From the NCBI GenBank assembly GCA_903898675.1, contig CAIUGM010000001.1, positions 1-64,000 on the forward strand: a stretch of DNA of 64,000 nt. Reading direction: 5' to 3'. The notes beneath the pieces were generated by a model. That model was given only the letters and a program-made list of their open reading frames with translations. It was not told where the DNA came from and did not search any database. The position numbers and the translations under genes are program-made. Shown one piece after another: positions 27,199 to 34,253 of the stretch. This stretch comes from an uncultured Verrucomicrobiota bacterium (GTDB lineage: Bacteria > Verrucomicrobiota > Verrucomicrobiia > Opitutales > Opitutaceae). Position 1 is the stretch's first letter. Each line of letters starts with the position of its first letter.

Positions 27199-28422
27199 AT
27201 GATCAGAATCAACGAAAACTTCACGAAACTGAAGGCGTCCTATCTTTTCGCCGACATCGCGAAGCGCGTGAACGCCTACGTCGCCGCGCATCCCGACCAG
27301 CCGGTCATCCGCCTGGGCATCGGTGACGTGACCGAGCCGCTGCCGCCGGTGTGCATCGCCGCCCTGCACGCGGCGACCGAAGAGATGGCGAACCGCGCCA
27401 CCTTCAAGGGCTACGGGCCCGAACAGGGCTACGCCTTCCTGCGCGAGGCCGTCGCCCAGCACGATTTCAAGGCCCATGGCGCCCACGTCGAGCCCGACGA
27501 GGTCTTCATCAGCGACGGTTCCAAGTGCGACGTCGCCAACATCCAGGAAATCTTCGCCGCCGACACCCAGCTGGCGATTCCCGACCCGGTTTATCCGGTT
27601 TACGTCGACACCAACGTGATGGCCGGCCGCACCGGCGCCAACAATGACGGCCGTTACGAGGGCATCACCTACCTCGATTCGACGGCGGCCAACGGCTACG
27701 TGCCGGCACCACCCGCGGTCGCGACCGACCTGATCTACCTCTGCTTCCCGAACAACCCGACCGGTGCCGTGGCCACGCGTGCGCAACTCACCGCCTGGGT
27801 CGCCTACGCGAAATTGCACAAGGCGGTCATCCTCTTCGATGCCGCGTACGAGTCCTACATCCGCACGCCGGGCATTCCGCGCTCCATCTACGAGATCGAG
27901 GGGGCCCGCGACGTCGCCATTGAGTTCCGCAGCTTCTCCAAGCTTGCCGGGTTCACCGGCCTGCGCTGCGCCTACACGGTCGTGCCGAAAACCCTCAAGG
28001 CCCGCGATGCCGCCGGCCACGAGCACGCCATCCACGCGCTCTGGAACCGCCGCCACACGACGAAATTCAACGGCGTCTCCTATCCGGTGCAGAAGGCCGC
28101 CGCCGCGGTCTACACGGCGGAGGGCCAGGCGCAGACCAGGGCGCTCACCGACTTCTACCTCGGCAATGCGAAGCTCATCCGCGCGGCGGTGCACCAGCTC
28201 GGCCTGAGCTGCATCGGCGGCGATGACGCCCCCTACATCTGGGTCAACACCGGCCGCGACTCCTGGGAATTCTTCGACCTGCTGCTGAACAAGGCGCAGG
28301 TCGTCTGCACCCCCGGCGCCGGCTTCGGCAAGTGCGGCGAGGGCCACGTGCGCATCAGCGCCTTCAACTCCCGCGAAAACGTCATCACCGCCCTCGCGCG
28401 GATCGCCGCGGCCCTGAAGTAA
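27199..28422 (+). CDS. dapL: LL-diaminopimelate aminotransferase
   Basis: A 407-aa PLP enzyme that converts tetrahydrodipicolinate to LL-diaminopimelate in one step, bypassing the succinylase route. It begins [20 protein letters not shown] and has [13 protein letters not shown] (about 35-47), [51 protein letters not shown] and CFPNNPTGA. The PLP lysine is Lys248 in [18 protein letters not shown] 27199 is used, matching the family N-terminus; the frame continues upstream only through repeat sequence. DapL is common in Verrucomicrobiota and relatives. Confidence 0.95.
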   Translation: MIRINENFTKLKASYLFADIAKRVNAYVAAHPDQPVIRLGIGDVTEPLPPVCIAALHAATEEMANRATFKGYGPEQGYAFLREAVAQHDFKAHGAHVEPDEVFISDGSKCDVANIQEIFAADTQLAIPDPVYPVYVDTNVMAGRTGANNDGRYEGITYLDSTAANGYVPAPPAVATDLIYLCFPNNPTGAVATRAQLTAWVAYAKLHKAVILFDAAYESYIRTPGIPRSIYEIEGARDVAIEFRSFSKLAGFTGLRCAYTVVPKTLKARDAAGHEHAIHALWNRRHTTKFNGVSYPVQKAAAAVYTAEGQAQTRALTDFYLGNAKLIRAAVHQLGLSCIGGDDAPYIWVNTGRDSWEFFDLLLNKAQVVCTPGAGFGKCGEGHVRISAFNSRENVITALARIAAALK

Positions 28423-28435
28423 CCGCGGCTCGTTT

Positions 28436-28463
28436 GTAGCAGCCGTCGTCAGACGGCTGGCGC
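28436..28463. terminator. Hairpin after dapL (AGCCGTC/GACGGCT repeat)
   Basis: GTAGCAGCCGTCGTCAGACGGCTGGCGC: a 7-bp stem with a short loop right after the dapL stop and before the convergent hypothetical gene. A closely similar unit is found in frame inside tatD (60973-61001), so this belongs to a dispersed family and may double as a terminator. Confidence 0.55.
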
Positions 28464-28496
28464 GCCATCCCTAAGCCGCAAAGCGGGTGAAACCAC

Positions 28497-28784
28497 TCAG
28501 TTGGTCGGCAAACCCGGAATTTCCGCGGGCTGGCCGTCGTGCACCCAGAAGCGCGTCACCACCAGGTGGTCGTGCTTCAGGTCGTAGCCCCACTCCGTGT
28601 CCTTGATCTCGATCTTGCGGACCTTCGGCACGATCTTGTCCTGGGTCTTGCAGGCTTCCTGCCATTCCCGGATCGCCTCGGAGCGGGCCGTGTTGAGCGC
28701 CGACTCCGCCGACTCAAATTTGCCGCACTGCCTGACCTGCTGGGTGCAGCTGCCATCCTGCGCGCGCATCAGGCCGAAACGCAT
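28497..28784 (-). CDS. Hypothetical protein, 95 aa
   Basis: Not recognised. The reading from ATG 28784 gives a soluble, charged 95-aa protein. It has an N-terminal CTQQVRQCGKFESAESALNT segment with two Cys, a helix-like SEAIREWQEACKTQDK, and a mixed-strand C-terminus (VRKIEIKDTEWGYDLKHDHLVVTRFWV). Amino-acid composition looks like a real protein, unlike the overlapping frames. No signal peptide. It lies downstream of the Mla-type operon in the same direction, about 120 bases after the PqiC-like gene, but nothing ties it to that function. Confidence 0.5.
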   Translation of the reverse strand: MRFGLMRAQDGSCTQQVRQCGKFESAESALNTARSEAIREWQEACKTQDKIVPKVRKIEIKDTEWGYDLKHDHLVVTRFWVHDGQPAEIPGLPTN

Positions 28785-28905
28785 GACTGAAAATCCGGTA
28801 TTCAAGCTGAGGGCGAATTCCCGTTCATCACCATGGAGACCACCATGCGGCGCACGCGGTTCCCGGCAACCCGATTCTTTGCCCCGGACCGGCCGGGGCG
28901 CGGCT

Positions 28906-29493
28906 TCACTTCTTCTCCGGCAGTACGGCGGCGATCGCATCGCCCAGTTCGCCGACGGCATCGCCCAGCAGCCCGACGAGCGTGCCGTAATCCTTGCCGT
29001 CCCAAGTCCGGGGCGCCGAGGTGAACATGCCGCGCTGCGGTGAATTCTTGTCGGTGTCCGGCAGCAGGATCGAGTAGGTCGCCACCAGCTGCACACTGTT
29101 GCCCGCGGACCGGACCAGCTCGCAGCGGTCGATCTGGACGCTGACGGTCGCGCCACTGCCCACCACCGCCAGCCGGTTGCGGAGCACCTGCGTGATCGAC
29201 TCGTCCAGGGGCTCGGCCCAGCGGAAGTCCTCGAGGTAGATCACCTCGTGCTCGGAAATACGGACGGCCATCGAGCGGCCGTGCAGGTGACCGGCGACGT
29301 GGACCGGCCGGACCTTGGTGCCGTTGGTCACCGGCACCTGGCCGGTGGGCCCGCTCAGGATGAAATGCCGCTGCGTGTCCGCCTGCGGTTGCGCCAGGTT
29401 GCACCCGGCGAGGAAAAGTCCGCCGCCGAGCAGCGGCAGGGCGAACGCGGCGAACGCCCGGCGCGACGGGGTTGGGATCAGGCGTGGTGTCAT
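28906..29493 (-). CDS. PqiC/YmbA-like lipoprotein of a lipid transport system
   Basis: A 195-aa lipoprotein: a basic N-terminus, a hydrophobic stretch and lipobox LAGC (Cys31). The mature part resembles the ABC-transport auxiliary/PqiC family: RHFILSGPTG near the start, MAVRISEHEVIYLEDFRWAEPLDESITQVLRNRL in the middle, and a C-terminal helix. It overlaps the MlaD-like gene by 4 bases (29490-29493), so it is translationally coupled. By analogy with PqiABC or MlaFEDB partners it would sit on the inner face of the outer membrane and receive lipid from the MCE protein. Confidence 0.78.
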   Translation of the reverse strand: MTPRLIPTPSRRAFAAFALPLLGGGLFLAGCNLAQPQADTQRHFILSGPTGQVPVTNGTKVRPVHVAGHLHGRSMAVRISEHEVIYLEDFRWAEPLDESITQVLRNRLAVVGSGATVSVQIDRCELVRSAGNSVQLVATYSILLPDTDKNSPQRGMFTSAPRTWDGKDYGTLVGLLGDAVGELGDAIAAVLPEKK

Positions 29494-30500
29494 GGCTTTT
29501 CCGGCGTGGATTTTTTCTTGCCCACCAGCAGTGAGCTGGGATTCCGCTCGAGGGCGTCCGCCAGCCGCTCCAGGGAAGTCGCGGCATCGGCCACCTGCTG
29601 CAGCGCCTGCGTGACCTCGTCGCCGATCTGGCCCTGCTCCTGGACAAAGCGCCGGGTGGTGCCGGCGGCCGAGTCGAGCGACTTCAGCGCCGTCTGCGCG
29701 TCGGCCAGGGTTTTCTTGAGCTCATCGCTGATCGGCCCGACATTGCCGTCGAGCTTGGCCATCAGGATTCGGGCCTCGTCGATGGCGCTGTTCAGGTTGG
29801 CAAAGGCCCTCCGGGCGTCGGGCGAATTGACGAACGTGTCCACCCCGTCCGCCGCCCGGCCCACCCGCTCGCTCAGCGTCTTGAGGTCGAGTTCGCTGAC
29901 CTTCTGGTTGGTGGTGGCGAGCAGGGTCTTGAGCTGCTTGGAGAGATCGGCGAAGTCCACCTTCTTGATGTTGGCCACGATCTCGACGATGCTTTGCTGG
30001 ACCTGGGAAATCGGCGACGGGATGGCCGGCACGACCGGATAGGGCTCGGACATGAACCGCGGGTTGGCGGGGAACAGCCGCACATCCTTGAAATCAAGCT
30101 CCACGAAAAGCAGCCCCGTGATGCCGGTCAGGCTCAGGCCGGCGCGCAGGCCGCGGTCGATCAGGCCCTGCAGCTCCGCGGGCTTGGTCAGGTCGATCTG
30201 CCGGCCCGAACTGTCGGTGAGGATGTTGCGGTCGATCTCGCAGATGACCTGCACGAGTGCCTCCTTGTTGCCCTGGTCGTAGCGCACGTTGATGGCCGCG
30301 ACGCGGCCGATGCGCACGCCGTTGACCTTGACCGCCGCGCCGGGGTCGAGGCCGCTGACGGATTCCTCGAAGTAGATGATGAACCGGGTCGGCTTGGCGA
30401 AGATGTTGGTGCCGCCGAAGGACAGGAACGCCACCACGGCCAGCAACAGCGCACCAAGCACGAACATTCCGACAACGGCAGGGCTGATTTTGGTTTTCAC
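29490..30500 (-). CDS. mlaD: MlaD-type MCE domain protein
   Basis: A 336-aa protein anchored by one N-terminal helix (about 7-28, VVGMFVLGALLLAVVAFLSF). The MCE domain (about 33-115) has FEESVSGLDPGAAVKVNGVR and IGRVAAINV. The C-terminal part is mainly helical and coiled-coil-like, with repeated small helices up to the end, as in longer MCE proteins that form a needle or channel. It overlaps the ABC ATPase gene by 4 bases upstream and the lipoprotein gene by 4 bases downstream. Function: substrate-binding and conduit component of a periplasmic phospholipid transporter. Confidence 0.88.
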   Translation of the reverse strand: MKTKISPAVVGMFVLGALLLAVVAFLSFGGTNIFAKPTRFIIYFEESVSGLDPGAAVKVNGVRIGRVAAINVRYDQGNKEALVQVICEIDRNILTDSSGRQIDLTKPAELQGLIDRGLRAGLSLTGITGLLFVELDFKDVRLFPANPRFMSEPYPVVPAIPSPISQVQQSIVEIVANIKKVDFADLSKQLKTLLATTNQKVSELDLKTLSERVGRAADGVDTFVNSPDARRAFANLNSAIDEARILMAKLDGNVGPISDELKKTLADAQTALKSLDSAAGTTRRFVQEQGQIGDEVTQALQQVADAATSLERLADALERNPSSLLVGKKKSTPEKP

Positions 30501-31303
30501 GTGGTGACTTTGGCGGACTGTCGCTGAACCGGCTCTTCACGTCTATTCAAAAACTCCCGGACCCGGACTTCCGTGCTGTGGTCGCGCAGCGCCCGGGGAT
30601 CGCCTTCCGCCAGCACGCCCTTCACGTCCCGGTCGAGCATGACCACGCGGTCCGCCAGGTCGAAGATGCTGGCGAGCTCGTGCGACACGATGACGATGGT
30701 CGTGCCCAGCGTGTCGCGGATCTGCCGGACCAGCTCGTCCAGCTTGAGCGAGGTAATCGGGTCGAGGCCGGCGGAGGGTTCGTCGAAAAAGACAATGGCG
30801 GGATCCAGGGCCAGCGCCCGGGCGAGCCCGGCCCGCTTCTTCATGCCGCCGCTGAGTTCCGAGGGGAAATAGTCCTCGTACCCCGCGAGCCCCACCTGCG
30901 CCAGCTTGAGGGCCACGATCTCGTCGCGTTCCCGGCGGTCCAGGTCCGTCAGCAGCTCGAGCGGGAGCGCCACGTTTTCGCGCAGGGTCATGGCGCTCCA
31001 AAGTGCGCCGCTCTGGTAGAGCACGCCGAAGGTACGGAGCAGCTCCTGGCGCTGGGCGGCGGTCGCATGGGTGAAATCGCGCCCGAAATACCTGACGGTG
31101 CCCTGCGTCGGCTGCTTCAGCCCGATCATGTGGCGCAGCAGCGTGCTCTTGCCGCAGCCGCTGCCGCCGATGATGAAGAGGATCTCGGCGCGCTTCACCG
31201 CGAACGAAACCTTCTCGAGCACCACCCGGTCGCCGTAGCTGCACGTGACGCCGTCCAGCTCGATGGCGGGAAAGTCGGCGGAGTTGGCGGGCGGGGTGTT
31301 CAT
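30497..31303 (-). CDS. mlaF: MlaF-type ABC transporter ATPase
   Basis: A 268-aa ATPase. Walker A is GGSGCGKST (46-54), the signature is LSGGMKKRAGLARALAL, Walker B is IVFFDEPSAGLDP, and the H-loop is IVIVSHELASIF. The sequence around GLKQPTQGTVRYFG and LYQSGALWSAMTLRENVALPL (Q-loop) is typical of MlaF. It powers lipid movement through the MlaE permease. It starts 10 bases after the permease gene. Confidence 0.93.
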   Translation of the reverse strand: MNTPPANSADFPAIELDGVTCSYGDRVVLEKVSFAVKRAEILFIIGGSGCGKSTLLRHMIGLKQPTQGTVRYFGRDFTHATAAQRQELLRTFGVLYQSGALWSAMTLRENVALPLELLTDLDRRERDEIVALKLAQVGLAGYEDYFPSELSGGMKKRAGLARALALDPAIVFFDEPSAGLDPITSLKLDELVRQIRDTLGTTIVIVSHELASIFDLADRVVMLDRDVKGVLAEGDPRALRDHSTEVRVREFLNRREEPVQRQSAKVTT

Positions 31304-31313
31304 GCGGCGCGGT

Positions 31314-32435
31314 TCACCAGCCGAGGATGTTGAAAATCACGGCGTAGATCGAGTCCGACACGATGATGAGTAAAATGCCCGTCACGACCGCCGCCGTGGC
31401 CGCCTGGCCGACGCCGGCGGCGCTGCGCTCGGCCTGGAGGCCGCGCAGGCAACCCGACACGCCGATCAGCAGGCCGAAGCTCGCCGCCTTGATCAGGCCG
31501 GTGCCAAGGTCCGAAAGGTCGATGATCGACTTGGTCTCGGCCCAGTAGAGGCTGGCCGGGATGTCGAGGATGCCGTGGGAAATGACCAGGCCGCCCAGAA
31601 TGCCCAGACAGTTGGCGTACAAGGCGAGCAGCGGCATCATGAAGAACAGGGCCGCGATGCGCGGCATGACGAGGAAATCGACGGGCGAAACCCCGAGCGT
31701 CTCGAGGGCGTCGATCTCCTCATTGGCCTTCATGTTGCCGAGCGTGGCGGCGAACGCCGCGCCGGTGCGGCCCGCGAGCACGATGGCCGCCATCATCGGG
31801 CCCATCTCGCGCACGACCGCCAGTCCCACCATGTCGGCCACATAGATGTCGGCGCCGAACTGCCGCAGCTGCACGGCGCCCTGGTAGGCCATGATGATGC
31901 CGACGAGGAAACTGATCAGGCCCACGATGGGCAGCGCCATCGCCCCGCATTGCTGCATCTCGGTCAGGGCATCGCGCCAGCGGAACTGCGCATGCCCGCG
32001 GAAAAAACGCGCCACGCTGTACACGCATTCTCCCACGAGCTGCGCGAGGTCCTTGGTTTCCGCCCACAGCTTGAACGTCGCCCCGCCGAGCGCCGTGAAC
32101 AGGTCGGGCAGCCCGCCGGGCTTGCACGACGGATCCGGCTTGGCCGAGAGCAGATCCGCCAGCCGCGAGGCCTCCGCGGGAAACCCCTCAAAGGAAACCG
32201 GCACGGCCTGCTTCTGGCCCCAGATCCGGGCGGCATGCAGGAAGAGGGCGAGCGAACTGTCCCAGGTTCCGAGCCCGTCCGCCTTGAGCGCCACCGGCTG
32301 TGCCGGATGCCGCGCGATCGTCTCGGCCCAGGACGGATGCCGGCCCGTGATCCGCCAGTCGCCGCCCAACCGCACCACCAAGGTGTCGCCATCCTGGGCG
32401 GCGTCAGCGCGGGCTTGCGGCAGGGTTTCACTCAT
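31314..32435 (-). CDS. mlaE: MlaE-type lipid ABC permease with N-terminal STAS-like domain
   Basis: A 373-aa protein. Residues about 1-100 are a soluble STAS-like region (DGDTLVVRLGGDWRITGRHPSW ... LALFLHAARIWGQ), matching the separate MlaB partner of E. coli. Residues about 150-373 are the MlaE permease fold: FLVGIIMAYQGAVQLRQFGADIYVADMVGLAVVREMGPMMAAIVLAGRTGAAFAATLGNMK and the EIDALETLGVSPVDFLVMPR coupling segment. First gene of the four-gene operon mlaE-mlaF-mlaD-lipoprotein. No mlaA or mlaC gene is in the window, so direction of lipid flow cannot be stated. Confidence 0.92.
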   Translation of the reverse strand: MSETLPQARADAAQDGDTLVVRLGGDWRITGRHPSWAETIARHPAQPVALKADGLGTWDSSLALFLHAARIWGQKQAVPVSFEGFPAEASRLADLLSAKPDPSCKPGGLPDLFTALGGATFKLWAETKDLAQLVGECVYSVARFFRGHAQFRWRDALTEMQQCGAMALPIVGLISFLVGIIMAYQGAVQLRQFGADIYVADMVGLAVVREMGPMMAAIVLAGRTGAAFAATLGNMKANEEIDALETLGVSPVDFLVMPRIAALFFMMPLLALYANCLGILGGLVISHGILDIPASLYWAETKSIIDLSDLGTGLIKAASFGLLIGVSGCLRGLQAERSAAGVGQAATAAVVTGILLIIVSDSIYAVIFNILGW

Positions 32436-32552
32436 TCGCGGCCAATCTCACTGCTTCGGGGAATATTCACCAGATATTTTTTCCGGGGGCCGCCGCGGTT
32501 GATTTTTCAGGCTCGCGGGCCGGGCCCCGTCCGCGATTCTCCCCCTTTCGCC

Positions 32553-33194
32553 ATGCGCCACCGCACCGTATTTTTCGACCTCGACGGCACCCTCATCGAC
32601 CACTTCGCCGCGATCGAACGGGCCCACGCCCACACCCTGCGGCAGCTGGGCCTGCCCACCCCGACCACGGCGCAGGTGCGCGCCGCCGTGGGCGGCGGTC
32701 TCGAGCAGGCCATCAGCCGGCTCGCGGGACCGGCCCGCGTGGCCGAGGCCCTCGCTATTTACCGGCCCTTCTGGGATGCCACGATGCTCGACAATGTGCA
32801 GCTGCTGCCCGGTGCGCGCGAGCTGTTGACCGCCCTGCGGCAGGGCGGCAGCCAGACCGCGGTCTTCACCAACAAGCATGGCCCGTCGTCCCGGCTGGTC
32901 TGCGAACGACTCGGGATCGCCCGCCTGCTGGATGGCAACTTCGGGGCCACTGACACGCCCTGGCTCAAGCCCGCGCCCGAGTTCGCCGCCTACGCGCTGC
33001 AGGCGCTGGGGGCCACCGCCGCGACCACGGCGCTCGTCGGCGACTCGCCCTACGATCTGGCAGCCGCGCGGAACGCGGGCTGGGAATTTTACGGCGTCAC
33101 CACCGGCACGCACACCGCGGAAGAACTGCGGGCCGCCGGGGCGGTGCATGTGTTCGGCAGCTTGACCGCGCTCATCCCGATTCTGACTGCGTAA
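32553..33194 (+). CDS. HAD-family phosphatase, phosphoglycolate phosphatase-like
   Basis: A 213-aa HAD hydrolase. Motif I is FFDLDGTLIDH (residues 7-17, nucleophile Asp9), the cap follows (about 20-75), motif II is VFTNKHG, the lysine of motif III is in WLKPAPEF, and motif IV is LVGDSPYDLAAARNAG. This order is that of Gph/CbbY-type enzymes acting on small phosphate esters such as phosphoglycolate, but the substrate is not determinable. ATG 32553 gives the motif at the usual distance; it is divergent from mlaE. Confidence 0.85.
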   Translation: MRHRTVFFDLDGTLIDHFAAIERAHAHTLRQLGLPTPTTAQVRAAVGGGLEQAISRLAGPARVAEALAIYRPFWDATMLDNVQLLPGARELLTALRQGGSQTAVFTNKHGPSSRLVCERLGIARLLDGNFGATDTPWLKPAPEFAAYALQALGATAATTALVGDSPYDLAAARNAGWEFYGVTTGTHTAEELRAAGAVHVFGSLTALIPILTA

Positions 33195-33230
33195 AGCCGT
33201 CTCCCAAAACAGTGGGCGAATTTCCGTATT

Positions 33231-33299
33231 GTAGCCGGGGTCGCTGACCCTGGTGCCCGCGTGCGAGGATCCCGGACCGGGGTCAGCGACCCCGGCTAC
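33231..33299. repeat. GTAGCCGGGGTCG palindrome, copy A
   Basis: GTAGCCGGGGTCGCTGACCC at the left and its inverse ending CCCCGGCTAC at the right, 69 nt in all. Related units are at 46129-46206 (intergenic) and 35736-35785 (inside recD2). Here it lies between convergent HAD and DUF1304 genes. Confidence 0.85.
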
Positions 33300-33316
33300 A
33301 ATATCATGCGCCTGCC

Positions 33317-33679
33317 CTAGTGGTTCGCCGCACACACCAGCGCCAGGGCCAGCGCGCCCGGCACGGCCTGCACCCAGAGTATTTTCCGGCTCGCCGTCGC
33401 CGCCCCGAAGACGCCCGCGACGATGACACAAGAGAGAAAGAAGACCTTGATCGTGTAGCCGTCGGTCCCGGCCAGCAGGCCCCAGCCCAGGCCGGCGGCG
33501 AGGAATCCGTTGTATAATCCCTGGTTGGCCGCGAGCGACCTGGTCACGGCGGCTTTTTCCGGCGTCAGGCCGAAGACCCGCCGGCCATACGGCTTCGTCC
33601 ACAGGAACATCTCGAGAATGAGAAAATAAAGGTGCAGCACCGCCACCAACCCGACCAGTCCGTCGGCCAGAGATTTCAT
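33317..33679 (-). CDS. DUF1304 family membrane protein
   Basis: A 120-aa small membrane protein with four hydrophobic segments: LVGLVAVLHLYFLILEMFLW, NQGLYNGFLAAGLGWGLL, IKVFFLSCVIVAGVFGAAT and ILWVQAVPGALALALVCAA. The pattern EMFLWTKPYGRRVFGL and AANQGLYNGFLA is characteristic of DUF1304. Function of the family is unknown. It is followed by the MaoC gene, 46 bases away in the upstream direction on the same strand. Confidence 0.88.
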   Translation of the reverse strand: MKSLADGLVGLVAVLHLYFLILEMFLWTKPYGRRVFGLTPEKAAVTRSLAANQGLYNGFLAAGLGWGLLAGTDGYTIKVFFLSCVIVAGVFGAATASRKILWVQAVPGALALALVCAANH

Positions 33680-33725
33680 GGCGTCAGCCTGCGCGGCCGG
33701 CCGCGGGCGTGCAACGCCGCAATGC

Positions 33726-34169
33726 TCAGGCCGGCCGCCGCGCGATCAGCAGCGTGGCTGTCATGTCCTGCACGGTTTTTCCCGCCTGATTCAAGGTGCG
33801 GCAATGCAGCTTCATCAGCCCGCGGGCGGGACGCGCGGGGGCCGGCCGCAGCTCGATTACCTCGGTGACGACCCGCAGCCGGTCGCCGGGCAGGACCGGC
33901 CGCGGCCAGCGCAGGGCCTCCACGCCCTGCCCGATCACCCCGCCGTCGAGTTCCATCTCCCCCTGGACCATCAGGCGCATGCTCACCGCGGCGGTGTGCC
34001 AGCCGCTCGCCACCAGCCGGCCGAAAAACGCCGCGCGCGCCGCGGCCGGGTCGAGGTGGAAGGCCTGCGGATCGTGCTGCCGGCCGAAGGCCATGATCTC
34101 CTCCGCGGTCACCTCATGCTCGGCGGTGGAAAATTTATCGCCTGGTTTCAGGTCCTCAAAAAAACGCAT
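33726..34169 (-). CDS. MaoC-like hot-dog dehydratase
   Basis: A 147-aa hot-dog fold protein. MRFFEDLKPGDKF at the N-terminus, FGRQHDPQAFHLDPAAARAA (the Asp-x4-His active-site pair of (R)-specific enoyl-CoA hydratases), FGRLVASGWHTAAVSMRLM and PGDRLRVVTEVIELRPAPARP are family signatures. It probably hydrates an enoyl-CoA, but the substrate is unknown. ATG 34169 is chosen over an upstream ATG because it coincides with the conserved MRFFEDL start. Confidence 0.87.
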   Translation of the reverse strand: MRFFEDLKPGDKFSTAEHEVTAEEIMAFGRQHDPQAFHLDPAAARAAFFGRLVASGWHTAAVSMRLMVQGEMELDGGVIGQGVEALRWPRPVLPGDRLRVVTEVIELRPAPARPARGLMKLHCRTLNQAGKTVQDMTATLLIARRPA

Positions 34170-34253
34170 GCCACCCGGATAACCCATTCCCCGCGGAAGT
34201 CCAATGCGCCCGGGGTTGCGTCAGTGCCCATCTGCGTGCATCTGTGGGCCCAC